Assembly: GCA_001179505.1 (NCBI GenBank)
Contig: CDMY01000283.1
Span: forward strand, 93,827-136,197
DNA length: 42,371 nucleotides
Direction: 5' to 3'
DNA from: Vitrella brassicaformis
Taxonomy: Eukaryota; Sar; Vitrellaceae
Each line of letters starts with the position of its first letter. The first letter of the stretch is position 1. Below the pieces are notes generated by a model, which was not told the origin of the DNA, did not search any database, and saw nothing but the letters and a program-made list of their open reading frames with translations. A program made the position numbers and the translations under genes. This document shows, in pieces, positions 30,397 to 42,248 of the stretch.

Positions 30397-33332
30397 CTAT
30401 CGTCTGTATCTGTATCTCTTGAAGTTGAAGTACAGCTGGAGGATGCCCCGGTCGAACACGCACCTAAAGCCCTTCTTGTTCTGCAGCTCCCACTCCCGGT
30501 TCAAAATCTTGAAGGCCACGTCCTCGTAGGGCGGCCCGGCGTGGAAGCGGATGATGCACGTCTCGGGCGTGTCGGAGGGCTCCAGGGCGTACGTGGGCGC
30601 CTTGGTGGAGTCGAGCAGGTCGGGGTAGAAGAGGTTAAACTACAAGAAAGAGCGATGCAGATGGCTGTATGTCGTGTGTGTGTGTGTTTGGTCTTTGTGT
30701 GTTCTGTACCTTGTAGCCCTGTACCATCTTGGGCGGCGGGTTGTCGTGGTCGTAGTGCGTCTGGTTGTACTTGTTCCACTCGTAGCCTGTCTTGACGCGG
30801 TTGAAAAAACGAGGCTTACGCGGCCTGGATACACACACACACACCGATGACCCGGGCGTGCGTGTGCGTCTGTCTTGTCTCCCCCTCCCTCCCTCCCTCC
30901 CTCCCTCAGTCTCTCTGTCTGTCTGTCTGTCTGTGTGGACCACCGTCCCCACCTGTATTTGTCTTCCCAGTCGTACTGCTGCTGTCTGAGTGCGTGCTCG
31001 GTCTCGGGCTCCATGACCTGCTCGTCGCTGGCCATGGTCTTCCGCTCCTTGCTCACAAAGTCGTCAAACGAAAACTTCTTGACGCCCAGGTCGGCGGCGT
31101 CGCCCCTGCCCTCGTGAGACTCCCGCCGGGCCTCCACTGCTGCGGCGGCCAGGCGGACGGCCCGCCTGGCCTTCTGCTGCTCGATGAGGGCCTGACGCAG
31201 CTTCATGCGCTGCTGGTACTCCTGAGACGGCTCCAGAATCTTCACACCAAGCTGCACACACACACACACACACACGACAGGGCGAAAGAGGCAGGGCGTG
31301 GTGAGAGTGTGTGAGGGTGCGGGGTGGCGTGGCCGTCTATCTATCTGTCTGCCATACTTACCCCCTTGACTTCATCCATCGGCCTGACACGAGGGCTGTG
31401 TGGCCCGGGACCGACCTCCCTCTCCTCTGCAACCACATCCTCAACACCGGCAGATGCAGCAGCAGCAGCAGCGGGCGCGGGTTCCGGGGCTGGTGCGGGG
31501 AGGGGTGGGGGTGCGTCGTCCTTGTCGTATGGCTCGAGCTCGGGGGAGTATCGCCCGTCGTAGTTGGGGTTGACGCCCGTGCCGATAAAGTCCTCAGGCC
31601 GGCGGGTGTCCTCCTTCTGCTGGGGCGTCTTGTCGTCACCTGACGCTGCTCCTGGACCTGACGCTGCTCCTGGGCCGGCCTCAGCATCGGGGATGTTCAA
31701 CAAACCTGACACATAGACGGATCCCAGCAGGTCGACAGATGTCACTGGTTGTGGTGCGTGTGTGCTTGTGTGTGTGTTTGTACCAGCGAGGTCCATTTTG
31801 AGTGCGGTGTCTCTATGGTGCTGGTCGAGCTGCTGGTCCTTGACCTCTCTTGCCCGTGCGATTGCCTTTGAGTACTGGCGGAGGACGTCCGCCTTGGCCC
31901 TGAAGAGCGGCAGCTGCGTCTGGATGGCCTCCCAGTAGGCCGAGTCCACCGCCTCGCCGCCGTGATCCAACTTGCGATTCACCTGACACACATAAGTGGC
32001 CACACACACATTGGGTCCCATCTGGTGTGGATGGGTGAGGGGTCATCTCGTTCACCTCTTTCTCCATTTCGTCGAGTTGTTCAGCCGACTGGCCCGCCAG
32101 GAAGGCGTCGATCTCGGCCTTGACGCTCTGCGGAATGCCCGAAGTGGCATCCCGCCTCACCACACCCACACCCATGCCCTCATTGCTCTTGCGCCTGGCC
32201 TGGTCGAGTGCGTCTTTTGCGACGATGAGCAGGTTCTTCCAGAAGGGCCTGTGCTGTGTGTCGCTGACGACGTGTGTGTGGATGTCGTCAAGCATCTCGT
32301 CGAGCTCGTCAACGGACATGCCCTCGAACACCTGGGGCGGCGTCAGCTCCAGCAACGACATGTCGTCAAACACCTGACCTGCACACACACACACACACGT
32401 CGACACAGGCAAGAGAGCGAAAGCAATGATGTGTGACGGGGGGAGAGAGGGAGGCGATTGTGGAGGTATGTACCTACCCTCCATGATTCTGAGTGCCTTT
32501 GCGATCATGTCGATGGGTTTCTCCCTCCCCTGGTGTATGCGGATGTCTGACCGCATCTTGGCCTGCTCGAGGTGGAACTGCTCCTCCTTCTTGGCCCACT
32601 CGGCGTAGTTCTCCTGCTCCTTCTCCCTGGCCTGCTGCAGCCGGTGCTCCTCCAACTCGGCCTCCTCCTTCTCACGCTCCTCACGACGCTTCTTGACAGC
32701 TGCATGCACCACCACCCCCACACACACAGCGAACGGCACGTGTGTGCGTGTGTGCTGGTGGGGTGGGTGAGGGGTCTGACTGGCGTGACGTACGTACCTT
32801 CGATCTCGATGGCCTTTTCCTCAATCCTGCGCTTGAGTGTGCTGCTGTCGGGTGGGACGTACTGCTTGGCGGCCTTCTGCACCTCGTTCTTCTTCTTCCA
32901 CACAAACGGCTCGGCGATGGTCGAGTCGCCAAACGGGTTGCTCTCGTTGGTGTAGCCGAACTTCGCCTCGAGCATCTGCCGGCGGTGCTTAGCCAAGGCC
33001 TTGGGACCCATCTTCTTGCCGCCCTCCTCGTGAGCATGGCCGTGGCCGCTGCGGTGATGGTGGGAGTGGGAGGGAGGGGGAGAGGGAGACCGGTCACGCA
33101 CACGCCTTCGCTCGTTGCGGCCGAGGCTGTCCTCTGAGGCAGATTTTGACCGAGAGCGACGCCGCCTGTGCTTGGAAGGCGGCGAGCGGCTCCTCTCGCG
33201 TCGGCGGCGGTCGTCTACATCATCGTCTCGCCTGTCGCGGTGCCTGTGTCTGTCATAGTCATCTCGGTGATCACGCCGACTCCTGCCTCTGTCGCGCTCC
33301 AGTGAGCGAGATGGCGAGCGATCTCGATCCAT
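30397..33332 (-). CDS. CACTIN: Cactin, splicing-associated protein
   Basis: Eight exons on the minus strand: 33332-32798, 32699-32478, 32378-32056, 31982-31784, 31705-31362, 31251-30953, 30824-30710 and 30639-30397; 2280 nt, 759 residues. The N-terminus is an Arg/Ser/Asp/His-rich domain (MDRDRSPSRSLERDRGRSRR). A mid domain follows (VWKKK, KPIDMIAKALRIMEG, QLPLFRAKADVLRQYSKA), then a low-complexity Ala/Pro linker. The C-terminal 80 residues are the hallmark cactin domain: FNLFYPDLLD, KAPTYALEP, IIRFHAGPPYEDVAFKI, REWE, GFRC, RGILQLYFNFKRYRYRR. Cactin acts in the nucleus with the spliceosome in animals, fungi and apicomplexans. The length is within family range. The start is the only ATG before the Arg/Ser run. 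Confidence 0.92.
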
Positions 33333-33910
33333 GAGGACTCACACAGATTCCCTCGAATGCAGGGGAGAGAAGACGAGTCAATTGCGAGCTGTCAATTGCG
33401 AGCTCAAATTCGTCAGCCCTTTCGCTTCTTTCGAATTTTCCCCTTTTCTAACGGCCCGAGGGGGTCCAGGTACCTGTCTGGCGTCGAGTTGCTGTCATCA
33501 GTCATCCTTGGGGCTGTGCAGGTTGGGGCTTTATCTCAAATTGGACTACGGTACGACACACGCAGGGACTTTTCCACCACGAGCACTGTGATGGTTGCTA
33601 TGTGTTGCTCAGGTCTGTCGACGAGGTCGGCTTAGAGCCCGTGTTTCCTCGTCAACTGGGATCCTCTCAGCGCGGCCCACCCGCCCTCATCCTTAAGGAC
33701 TCCAGTACGCGCCCACCACGCAGCACCCGTCGCTGTGATATCCGCCTGCCTGCATATGTGCATGCAGTCACAAGAACAAGACAATCTCGAGAACAAAACG
33801 CAGCTGGCTGGGCTGGCGAGCAGCCCCTTCACGCCACGCCACTGCCCGACGAGTGGATCAAGAGAGAGTTCGAGCCCGTCGCTGTTTGTTGCGCCCGTGT
33901 GGTGTTGGTT
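33333..33910. promoter_or_regulatory. Divergent intergenic region between cactin and dynactin 6
   Basis: 578 nt between opposite start codons. It contains a direct repeat, TCAATTGCGAGCT, twice at about 33377-33404. A plus-strand frame is open over much of 33602-33910 and could be 5' UTR or an unneeded upstream exon. Positions 33590-33615 resemble an acceptor (TGTTGCTCAG). Confidence 0.4.
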
Positions 33911-35527
33911 ATGAGTCGCAATTTGTGGGAGGTGGACGAGAGGGCCCTGGTGTGCCAGGAGGCAACGCTCAAGGGCGAGGTATTTAATACTATCATCGAC
34001 TTTCATGCCGCGGCTTCGCCAAACTTGGATGCATGTGACGTGTCTGTTGTGCTGATGGCGATTGATTGATTCATCCGTCACTGACGTCAGGTGTTTGTGG
34101 GTGCGGGCAGCGTCGTGCACCCCACCTGTTTTGTTGACGCAAGGGTCGGGCCCATCCGGATCGGTGCTGACAACATCTTCGAGGTATATCAGCGATATCA
34201 TGACAGACAGACAGTGGGACATTAGCTATCTGTGCGTCCGGATGTGTGTGTGCGTGTCTGTGTGTAGGAGCAAGTTGAGATCGTCAACACGTAAGAAAGA
34301 AATAAGGGCAGAAGGGAGCGAGGGGAAACGGTGTATCTATCGGTTCGGTGTGTCTGTGTGTGGCTGTCAGGACGCCTGAGGTTTTGGTCATCGGCGATAA
34401 AAACATCTTCGAAGTCGGCACAAGTAGGCTCTGCGCACACACGCCACGCAACGGTGCGCTTCATTAGCCATGGCGCCAATCTCATCTGGTTCTTTTCCCT
34501 TCCTTGATCAGAGGTGACGGGGGTGCGCTCCATCGGCAACAGCAACGTCTTCGAAACGCGATGTACGCGACCACCCGTGGGAAATGGATGGAGCCAAACA
34601 CACGGCCATGGATTGGATTTCTCCAAGCCTGCCTTTGTGTGTGCCATCCCATGCCATGCCATGCCATGCCATGCAGGTGTGCTCCAGCCGGGCGTCAAGA
34701 TAGGTGACGGTTGCACAGTGGGTGTGGGGGTGGAGGTGCCCGAGAACCTCACACTCGACAACGAAGGGGTCCTCTACGGACCGCAGTCGAGGAGCGCGGT
34801 CGAAAAGGAGGCAGGATTCGTAAGCAGCCTAAACGCCACAGACACGGACATCGAGAGGAAGTGCACATGTGTCATTCTTTGCTCTTTCGTTGTGTCGGTA
34901 TGTCAGCAACACGAGGCTCAGCTGCAGCGGCACCTAGAGATCTTGCGTGAAACGCTGCCCAAGTCCCACTACCTCAAGAAGAACAAGAAGGAGACCGCAG
35001 CGACTGACACCTCTGCAGCAGCCGCATCAGCCAGCCCACCAGCAGGGGCAACGACACCTTCATCCCCACCTGTCCCCACCACCCCACCACCCCAACCAGC
35101 AGCACCAGAAACACCCGAAGCGCCGTCCAAGGCTCCCCGCGACCGCATGATCCCTCCCCGGCCGATCGCAGTCTCGTCAAGCAGCGGACCGTCGCCCACT
35201 GCGTCGCCACCAGCTGCAGCTACTGCTGCGGCAGCAGGCGGCGCCTCCCCTGAAGCTGCTGCGGTGGAGAAACCTGCTGAACCGTCTCGTGAGGAGCGTC
35301 GGGAGAGGCGGCTGGGCACAGAAAGGGGCAGCAGGGGGGCCGCCACGGGGGCTGTGCCAGGGGCGGAGGGGGCCGCTGCTGCTGGTGCTGCGGCTGCTAG
35401 CGTAGGGGGAAGGACGTCAGCAGCCGAGAGGACTGCGAGAGCCAGCGCGAGGCCGTCCCGGCTGTCGGGAGCTGCTGCGGGAGCCGCGGCGGGCACACAG
35501 AGGGAGAGGCGGAGTGCCGCCAAGTGA
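33911..35527 (+). CDS. DCTN6: Dynactin subunit 6 (p27) with a long low-complexity tail
   Basis: Seven exons: 33911-33979, 34091-34183, 34268-34290, 34371-34423, 34512-34562, 34677-34819 and 34907-35527; 1053 nt, 350 residues, phases consistent. Residues 1 to about 150 form the left-handed beta-helix of hexapeptide repeats: VFVGAGSVVHPTCFVDARVG, IRIGADNIFEEQ, VLVIGDKNIFEVG, RSIGNSNVFETR, VLQPGVKIGDGC. Then come the family's VPEN..LYGPQSR and LEILRETLPKSHYLKK helix. Animal p27 ends near there; this protein adds about 170 residues of Ala/Pro/Ser/Arg. Dynactin 6 caps the pointed-end complex of dynactin, the dynein cofactor in the cytoplasm. The ATG at 33911 matches the family's usual start of the helix. 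Confidence 0.88.
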
Positions 35528-35892
35528 CAAGATCCGGACAGAGAGGGAGGCAGGGAGGAGGTTGGTAGGGAGTGAGTGTAGCCAGCAGGAGGTGAGCATG
35601 AACGAACGAACGGGCAGAGGGGAGTTGAGTTGCTTAGACGGATGGATGGATGACTGCGTTGGCTTCTCGACGACTCGACTCGACACAACTCAATCGTCAA
35701 TGTGTGCATACACTCACGTCGTGGCCACATTTGAATGGAAGATTCTGAGAGTGCATTCCGGCCACGGATACTGTGCCGCCGGCGTTTAATCGATCTCCCC
35801 AATCTTAAATACTTCGACCATACACAAGAGTCAATTCTCAGAAGAGTCAGTCGTCATTTTTCGAAGCACCAACACGAGACAGAAACACTTAG
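35528..35892. other. Intergenic between convergent genes
   Basis: The 3' flanks of dynactin 6 and the sirtuin. GATG runs and a stretch of mixed sequence without a supportable gene. Confidence 0.5.
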
Positions 35893-37124
35893 TCAGCTTC
35901 TTGTCGAACTCGCCTTGAGTCGTGTGACGGCCTCCACTGTGTGCGAGAGGCCCACACAATCCGCCTTGATGATGACGTCGCTGACACGATGAGTCAGCTG
36001 GGTCGACTGCCCGCAGAGGAAAAACAAGGGGAGAAAGACGAAAGCATGGAGGTCCTACACACACAATAATGAGTGGACCTACCGTCTTGCTGATCTCAAT
36101 GATCTTGGCAGGAGGTTGTGAGGCCATGGCCAGTCGAGGCAGGTCGCTCGCAGGCGACACATTCGCCGATGTACCTATCACCAGCATCAAATCGCCTGCA
36201 TGCAAGCATTCACACAGCAAACAGGCGAATACAGCACCTGTGAAACGCTCATCGGTTGAGCTGATCTGCCGGCTTACATCTCTGCGCTTCTCTGCGCGAC
36301 TCCCAGAGAGCGTAAGATGGGATTGCCTCGCCAAACAGCACTGCGTCCGGTTTGAGGATGCCGTCGCATTTGGTGCACCTTGGGGGCAGGGCGGTGGGCG
36401 CAGTTGCAGGGTTAGTCATGACGTCCTTGTTTAGAGGTGTCTTGTCCCGGCAGGACATGCAGACGGAATTCATCAGATTGCCATGGAACTCCAGCACCTT
36501 GGAACTGCCTGAAACGTCACACAGCCAGACAAAGAGACAGACACACGTCACTCCTCTTTGTGTTGACTCACCCTACCCGCCTCTTGGTGCAGGCCGTCGA
36601 TGTTCTGTGTGATGATGGCGTGCATACACCCAAGCTGCTCCAGCATCGCCAGAGCCCTGTGAGCCGGATTGGGCTTGGGGTCCACTTCTCTGCAGAAGTC
36701 GAGCAGCAGCCGCCACAGCTGGTCTGGGTGTTTGCGAAAACCCCATATCGTGGCGCAAATGGACGGGTCGTACCTGCAGGCAGACAGACAGACACGATGG
36801 ATGGATGAAGCAGACACACACACACGGCAGAACAGACCAGACTGAGTGATGCAGACACACACACACAATGCTACCATTCGTTGTCCCTCCTACTGACCTG
36901 CGCCAGATGCCATCGCGCGGGTCTCTGAAAGTCGGTATGCCTGATGGAGCCGACACGCCTGCACCGGTAAGAGCAACCACGTGCTTGGCCTTCACAAGCT
37001 CCTCAGCCAAATCATGGAACGAACTCACCTGCACACGCGTAAAGCATGAGTCAACGCGATTTGAGGTGATGGGGATGCTCACCTTCGTCTCCTTGCGGGA
37101 GAAATGCGACAAAAGCTGCCCCAT
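35893..37124 (-). CDS. Sirtuin, NAD-dependent protein deacylase
   Basis: Six exons on the minus strand: 37124-37083 (start uncertain), 37028-36898, 36773-36577, 36508-36278, 36195-36083 and 36006-35893; at least 275 residues. Motifs in order: GAGVSAPSGIPTFRD (NAD binding), IITQNIDGLHQEAG, FHGN (catalytic His), two CX2C zinc pairs (CMSC and CTKC), LKPDAVLFGE, and IGTSANVSPASDLP. Sirtuins remove acyl groups from lysines using NAD+, giving nicotinamide and O-acyl-ADP-ribose. The frame is open upstream to an acceptor-like GGCAG at 37218 but has no ATG there, so either translation begins at 37124 (MGQLLSHFSRKE) or an upstream exon exists. The short C-terminus ends STRS. Confidence 0.9.
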
Positions 37125-37454
37125 TTCGTCCGGAAAGGGCTTGCGATCGGCGAGCTCAAACTTGGCGATATCCAAGATGAAAGGAAAACGAATTGAATTG
37201 AGTTCGATGATCTGCCATCAATTGCTCACCTCCGCCCCTCTGTTTTGTTTCGCGCTATCGCTTTTGTGGTTGTGTGTGAGAGTGTGATGATGATGGGTCA
37301 GTGGTCCGCTGGCGGCAAGCGGCTGACGTGCAGTGACAAAGAATTCATCCAAGTCGTCAATTGAACGGTACGTGGGATGTGTGATGAATGCCACGAGCGA
37401 GATGCATGGCGTTGCTTGTTCGGGTGTGTTGTCTGTCTGTGTGTGTGTGTCGCA

Positions 37455-39335
37455 GAGCGGAGAACCCGCCGCCGGGCAAATCGAATCTCGAGTACACACG
37501 CATGACGGCAATGGGCTGGCTGCCTGGATGGATGGATGGATGGAACACACCACACTCACAGACGCGCATGTTTGCTTGCACCCTCCCTCCCTCCCTCCCT
37601 CTGTGTGTGTGTGTGTTAGTGTGTTGGCTGAGCGGTGTGGTTGAGGATTACGTCAAGCTGTTCCACCCCACTGCCGACCTCTACCCGTTCTTCCGTCTGC
37701 TGCTGCCCAGCATCGACCCCGAGAGGCGGGCGTACGGCATCCTGGAGGCCGGCATGGCCAAGGTCTACGCATCGGACGGCGTCCTGGCACTGCCACCCGC
37801 TCGCTGGTCAGTCGGGAGCCGGATGGATGTATGGATGAATGGTGCTGCTAGCTCCTTCCTGTGTGTTGCAGATGAGGATCGTCTGCTCAAGGGGAAGGAT
37901 CCCGACTACCAGAAGGAAAACCCTGTGGTCAGTGAAGGAATGGCGTCCACAGACCAGACAGGGCCAATGATACACACCGCTGTTTGCCGCCCAACCGACA
38001 CAGATGGCTGGTGACTTCGGTGAGGTGTTGTACTCCGTCCTGCACAACCGCGTGACGACGCATTTTATGATTTGGTGACCCGCGAGGAGCTGAGCCGGCT
38101 GGTTGTGGGGCACGGCGCCAACAAGCTGGTGCCCATGCACTACAAACCACTGACCACCACACGCGTCATCGCACCGAGGTCAGCCAGCCACACACGTGCA
38201 GACAAGAAAGGCTCATCCGATGAGGGTGTCGCTCGGCTGTGTGTCCATCAGGGAGAGCAGCGAGACCCGGCTGTTTGTGAAGTGTCACCGCAAGGATGTC
38301 ATCAGACCGAAGTGGATACTCGACTGCGTCGCACAGCAGAAGGTCCGACCCCATGCACCACAAACACACACACACACACACACACACAATAGTACCCCAT
38401 GCGCCCCTGTCAATCCGTTGCCTCTGCATGTTGATGCAGTTGATTGAGCTGCATCCGACGTACCTGATCCACGTGGGCGATGAGCTGGGGGCGAAGTGGG
38501 AGGACGTCATGGACAGATACGGCGACAAATACTATGAGGACATCACACCAGGCACGCGCATGCGACGCAAAACAATGAGAAGACCTACATGTGCTGGATG
38601 GATGGATGGATGGCCTTCTCTGTATATTTTGTTCGTTCCAGACCAGTTGGCTGAGCTGATGGACTCCATGGACGTGCCCACTGACCCGCAGATCCTCGCC
38701 GTAGCCAAGAAGATCATGGACAGATACCCACACCTCATGCGCACACCCGACATGCCATATGTGTACTTAGGCGGACACACACCCCACCCCACGGCACCCA
38801 CCACTCCCACACACACACTCTTTCTCTCTGTCTTGTTTGTCCGTGCAGAAGTTTCCGTGTGTATGTGGGCGAGACGCCCAGCCCCCTGCTGTCCGCTACA
38901 ACAGCGCCGACCGTCTCGCCGCAGGCTGGGCGGCCCTCGAGGCCGGCCAGCGTCAGATGGAGCGAGGCTGCTGCTGCTTAAGATGCTCCAGAGAGGCGTC
39001 ACAAAGACTGAGCAGCAGGAGGACGCCAGGCACACCATCCACAGCAACAAGCAAGGTAGACATACGGGCATACACAATGGATAGATGGATGAATCAGATG
39101 CCCGTTCGTGTCTCTCTCTGTCTGTACGTCTGTCTGTGTGTGCGTCTGTGTGTGTGTGCGCAGGTGGTGTGGAGTGCATTGACATGAAGGATGGGTCGGC
39201 TGTGCCGTCGGCACTAGAGAGAGACGAGGAGGACGACGGAGGATTTGACGAGGAGGACAATATGAGGAGCAGGATGAGCAGCAGCATATCGACGACGAGC
39301 AGATGTCGTCGCTCACCATACCCACACCATAAGAA
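37455..39335 (+). pseudogene. LIG4: DNA ligase IV relic lacking the catalytic core
   Basis: The left part (about 37640-38060) reads DYVKLFHP..YPFFRLLLPSIDPERRAYGILEAGMAKVY, then DEDRLLKGKDPDYQ and MAGDFGEVLYSVLHNRV, matching the N-terminal DNA-binding domain of ligase IV. It is joined without a recognisable intron (about 38060) to a BRCT region: TREELSRLVVGHGANKL, RLFVKCHRKDVIRPKWILDC, LHPTYLIHVGDE and MDRYGDKYYED, typical of ligase IV BRCT1. Later pieces (MPYV, FRVYVGETPSP, GGVECIDMKDGSAVP) fit the second BRCT. The adenylation and OB-fold domains, with the K-x-D-G active site, are absent. The join reads HFMIW then stop, and one splice pair near 37810-37870 shifts frame. Ligase IV seals ends in non-homologous joining; this copy cannot do so. 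Confidence 0.6.
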
Positions 39336-40105
39336 TCAACGAATCCATCCGTCGAGTAAGGTGAGCAAGACACACACACGGCACACGGCAGACAGGAAGG
39401 CTGCCGGTGATGCATTCATGGTTGCACTCGTTGCACTCGTTGCACTCGCGATGGAGCGATGAAATGCGATGACACCCGTATATAGATAATACTATACTTG
39501 ATCCGAGGAGATGGGAGAAGGAGGAGGCGACAACGACATGGCTGCGAGAGGTAGGCAAGGCAAAAAGAAGACAGCACATATATTGGATTGGTGGGTGAGC
39601 CTCGTACAGTATCTCTCTTCCTCTCTTTGAAATCCTCTGACATTTCAGTCGTTTCGGAGCGAGGGCTCATCGTTGACGCCGTTGCAGGGCCGGAGCGTGC
39701 ACAGAAGAGGCGAGCCAGCACGCCACGCCGGCCATGAGGAAGCCGATCGAAGAAGCACTCGCACAGACCAGAAAGGAAGGAAAAAGTGCTATCTGAGGCT
39801 GCAGCCATGAGCCTGTTTGTCGTATGATGATGTCTGACCGTCGTATGGTGGATTGCCGCTCCGTGTACAGTCACTAAACTAGAGGAGTGGGAGTGTGTCA
39901 GACCGCCGTGTGCCTATTTCATGACTGAGTCAGACAGATCGGTGATGATTTATGACAGATCAATAATGGTTATCGATGCAGGGAGCCCGTCGGAGTCACG
40001 CATACGAACAGCGTGTTTTCTCCTTTCTGAGGTCGGCGACACAGACGCACGCGTGTGGCGAGTCAGTCAGGTCAGTGAGTGAGCGAGGGACGCCTCGAGC
40101 ATCGA
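39336..40105. other. Intergenic, no gene supported
   Basis: Contains a triplet of GTTGCACTC (39421-39447) and an AT-richer stretch (39480-39500). Minus-strand frames of up to 150 residues run across it without splice or domain support. It holds the upstream flank of the next gene. Confidence 0.45.
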
Positions 40106-41074
40106 ATGGCCATGATGCAAGACAGCTTCTCTGCTCTCTGTGCTGTGCTGCAGATGTCTGTCTGTTTGTCTGTCTGTCTGTCCGGAGTGAGTGTGGGTCC
40201 GTACGGCATGACGACAGACAGACAGACAGACACTGCTGCAGCTGAGGGCGTCAAGGTGACTTACCGCCGACTGCCTTCGAACACCGCAGCGGTGCGCAGG
40301 CAGACAGCCACACACACACACACACACATAGAGATGGGATGGATGTGTGACACACGACAGCACATATTCAGCCGACTGTCTGTCTGTGTGTCTGTCATCA
40401 GCAGACCATCGAGCCTGCCCACGTGCTGGAGACCACCTTCGCCAGCTTCGTGTTACCCGAGAAGCTCCCCGTACTCCGATGACGACCGGCTCGCTCTGCA
40501 CACCAACCTAGTGGGTGCTGTCTGAGGCTGACAGACGATTACCTGGCCAGGTGCGGGATGTTGGCGAGACCCAGGAGCCGTTCCTTGTGCTGGCCACCTT
40601 CATGAGGAAGGGGAAGAAGGTCAAGAAGGGCAGGGGACGTGCCAAGCCCCAGGTGACTGAGAAGGAGGACGACGGCGATGCCACCGAGACCGACGTCGAC
40701 TGGAGGATCAACGGCAAGTGGGAGCAGCTGCATCCGGTGAAGGTCCCGTCCGAGAAGCAGATCGAGGCACAGGCACCAGGTAACGAGAGTGGATCGGTCG
40801 GCAGGCAGGTCATCGAGTATCGTGCCTTCCTGCGCAAGTGAGTGCCGTCGAATCTCCCAACAAATTCATCCTTTCACTTTCTTTGTGCACGTGCAGGGTG
40901 GAGCGCGTTCGTTTGGCGGCGGCGAGACGGACAGTGTATCAGGCGGTGATGGCTGGCCCTCGTGAGAGCTTGACCGCTCTGGTGTCCTGCTCGGACTACG
41001 GCATCATCGACTCAGTCGGCTGGGTCGGGATGGGCTGTGTCGCTGATGTGCCGGATGGCCCCAACCATGAATAG
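40106..41074 (+). CDS. Unrecognised basic protein, last gene before the telomere
   Basis: Four exons with agreeing phases: 40106-40291, 40405-40470, 40551-40837 and 40897-41074; 717 nt, 238 residues. Donors are GTGCGC, GTACTC and GTGAGT. Exon 2 reads TIEPAHVLETTFASFVLPEK. Exon 3 starts VRDVGETQEPFLVLATFM, then MRKGKKVKKGRGRAKP, a Lys/Arg-rich nuclear-localisation-like patch, and an acidic loop. Exon 4 includes RLAAARRTVYQAVMAGP and ends DVPDGPNHE. The first exon contains a GTCT-coded Cys/Ser stretch that could instead be an intron, so the N-terminus is the weakest part. I do not recognise a domain. It lies about 1.2 kb from the telomere repeats. Confidence 0.5.
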
Positions 41075-41725
41075 GGAGCGGACGGACAGATAGACTGGAT
41101 TGATGGCTAATCGCGCATCCGTCACTCGTTTGTTTACCCCCCTGTCTGCTTGTCTGTATGTGTGTGGTCGTAGGCTGGTTAGTTTGTTGATCGGCTGGAC
41201 GTTTGGCTGGCATGGGAAGATGGTCTCGCTATCGATTGCCTCCCTCTCGCCCTCGCTCCCTCTTCCCTCTCTCCCTCACTCCCTCTCTCTGTCCCTCTGT
41301 CCCTCTCTCCCTCTGTCCCTCTCTCCCTCTCCCTGCCTCGCTACGTTTCTGCGGCGCTCGATTGCGTGTGTGTCTGGCTGTTGGTTTGTGAGTATGTGTG
41401 TGATTGGCTGGTAGTTGGAAACAACTGTACGGACTGCAGACAAGACACCGATCGTAAAGGAAATCACCATTGATACGTCTCTCATGTCTCTCACACAACC
41501 GACACACACACACGCAAGCAACAGCGCATCCTACAGCAAGTGTGCACCGAAACCGATAGGGCTGATCAAGAACCTAAGAACATCTGCACCGAAACCGACA
41601 GCTTTTCGGAGGGAGGGGGGAGGACAATGAAAAACCGACCGACCGGGAGGAGTTGATAGCGTGTTCTAGGATACCTTATCGGTTTTACCTCTATATCCCC
41701 CACCGTACGCACAAAACACACAGAC
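41075..41725. other. Subtelomeric intergenic sequence
   Basis: A long TCCC/CTCT pyrimidine tract (41240-41335) and CACA runs. A sequence containing GCACCGAAACCGA occurs twice (41546-41558, 41586-41598), following AACC..AAGA strings. No gene seen. Confidence 0.5.
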
Positions 41726-42244
41726 GCAAAAGTGGATAGAAGAGTGGAGTTGACTTTCGTTTCACTGTGGTTTTGAGAGTGATGGCAATTCTGGCGGAGC
41801 CGCTTGGGGGTTGACAAGGTAGGTATACGCATTATAGGCAGTCAGCATAATTTATTACTTACCACCCAACATCCACTTGTTGCGCTCTGTTGTGTGGGCG
41901 AAAGTGGAAAGAAGAGTGAATTTAACTTTCATTTCACTGTAGCGTTTGAGAGTGATGGCAAGTGTGAGACAGTCGGTTGGGGGTTGAGAAGGTAAGTGTA
42001 TGCATTATCTGCAGCCAGCATCTCTGATTACTTTGCACTCAACATCCAGTTGTTACGCTCCTTTGGTGTAGGCAAAAGTGGAAAGAAGAGTGAATTTAAC
42101 TTTCGTTTCCCTGTAGGGTTTGAGAGTAATGGCAAGTGTGACACAGCCGGTTGGGGGTTGAGAAGGTAAGTGTATGCATTATGTGCAGCCACTATTTTTG
42201 CTTACTTTGCACTCAACACACCTAAACCACACACATGTCTCCCT
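41726..42244 (+). repeat. Three tandem copies of a 173-bp subtelomeric satellite
   Basis: Copies start at 41726, 41899 and 42072, exactly 173 nt apart, at GC(A/G)AAAGTGGA. Shared blocks include GAAGAGTG(A/G)A, CTTTCRTTTC, TTTGAGAGT, GGTTGGGGGTTGA and TTACTTTGCACTCAACA. The second and third copies are closer to each other than to the first. The third copy ends where the telomere begins. Confidence 0.85.
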
Positions 42245-42248
42245 ATGT

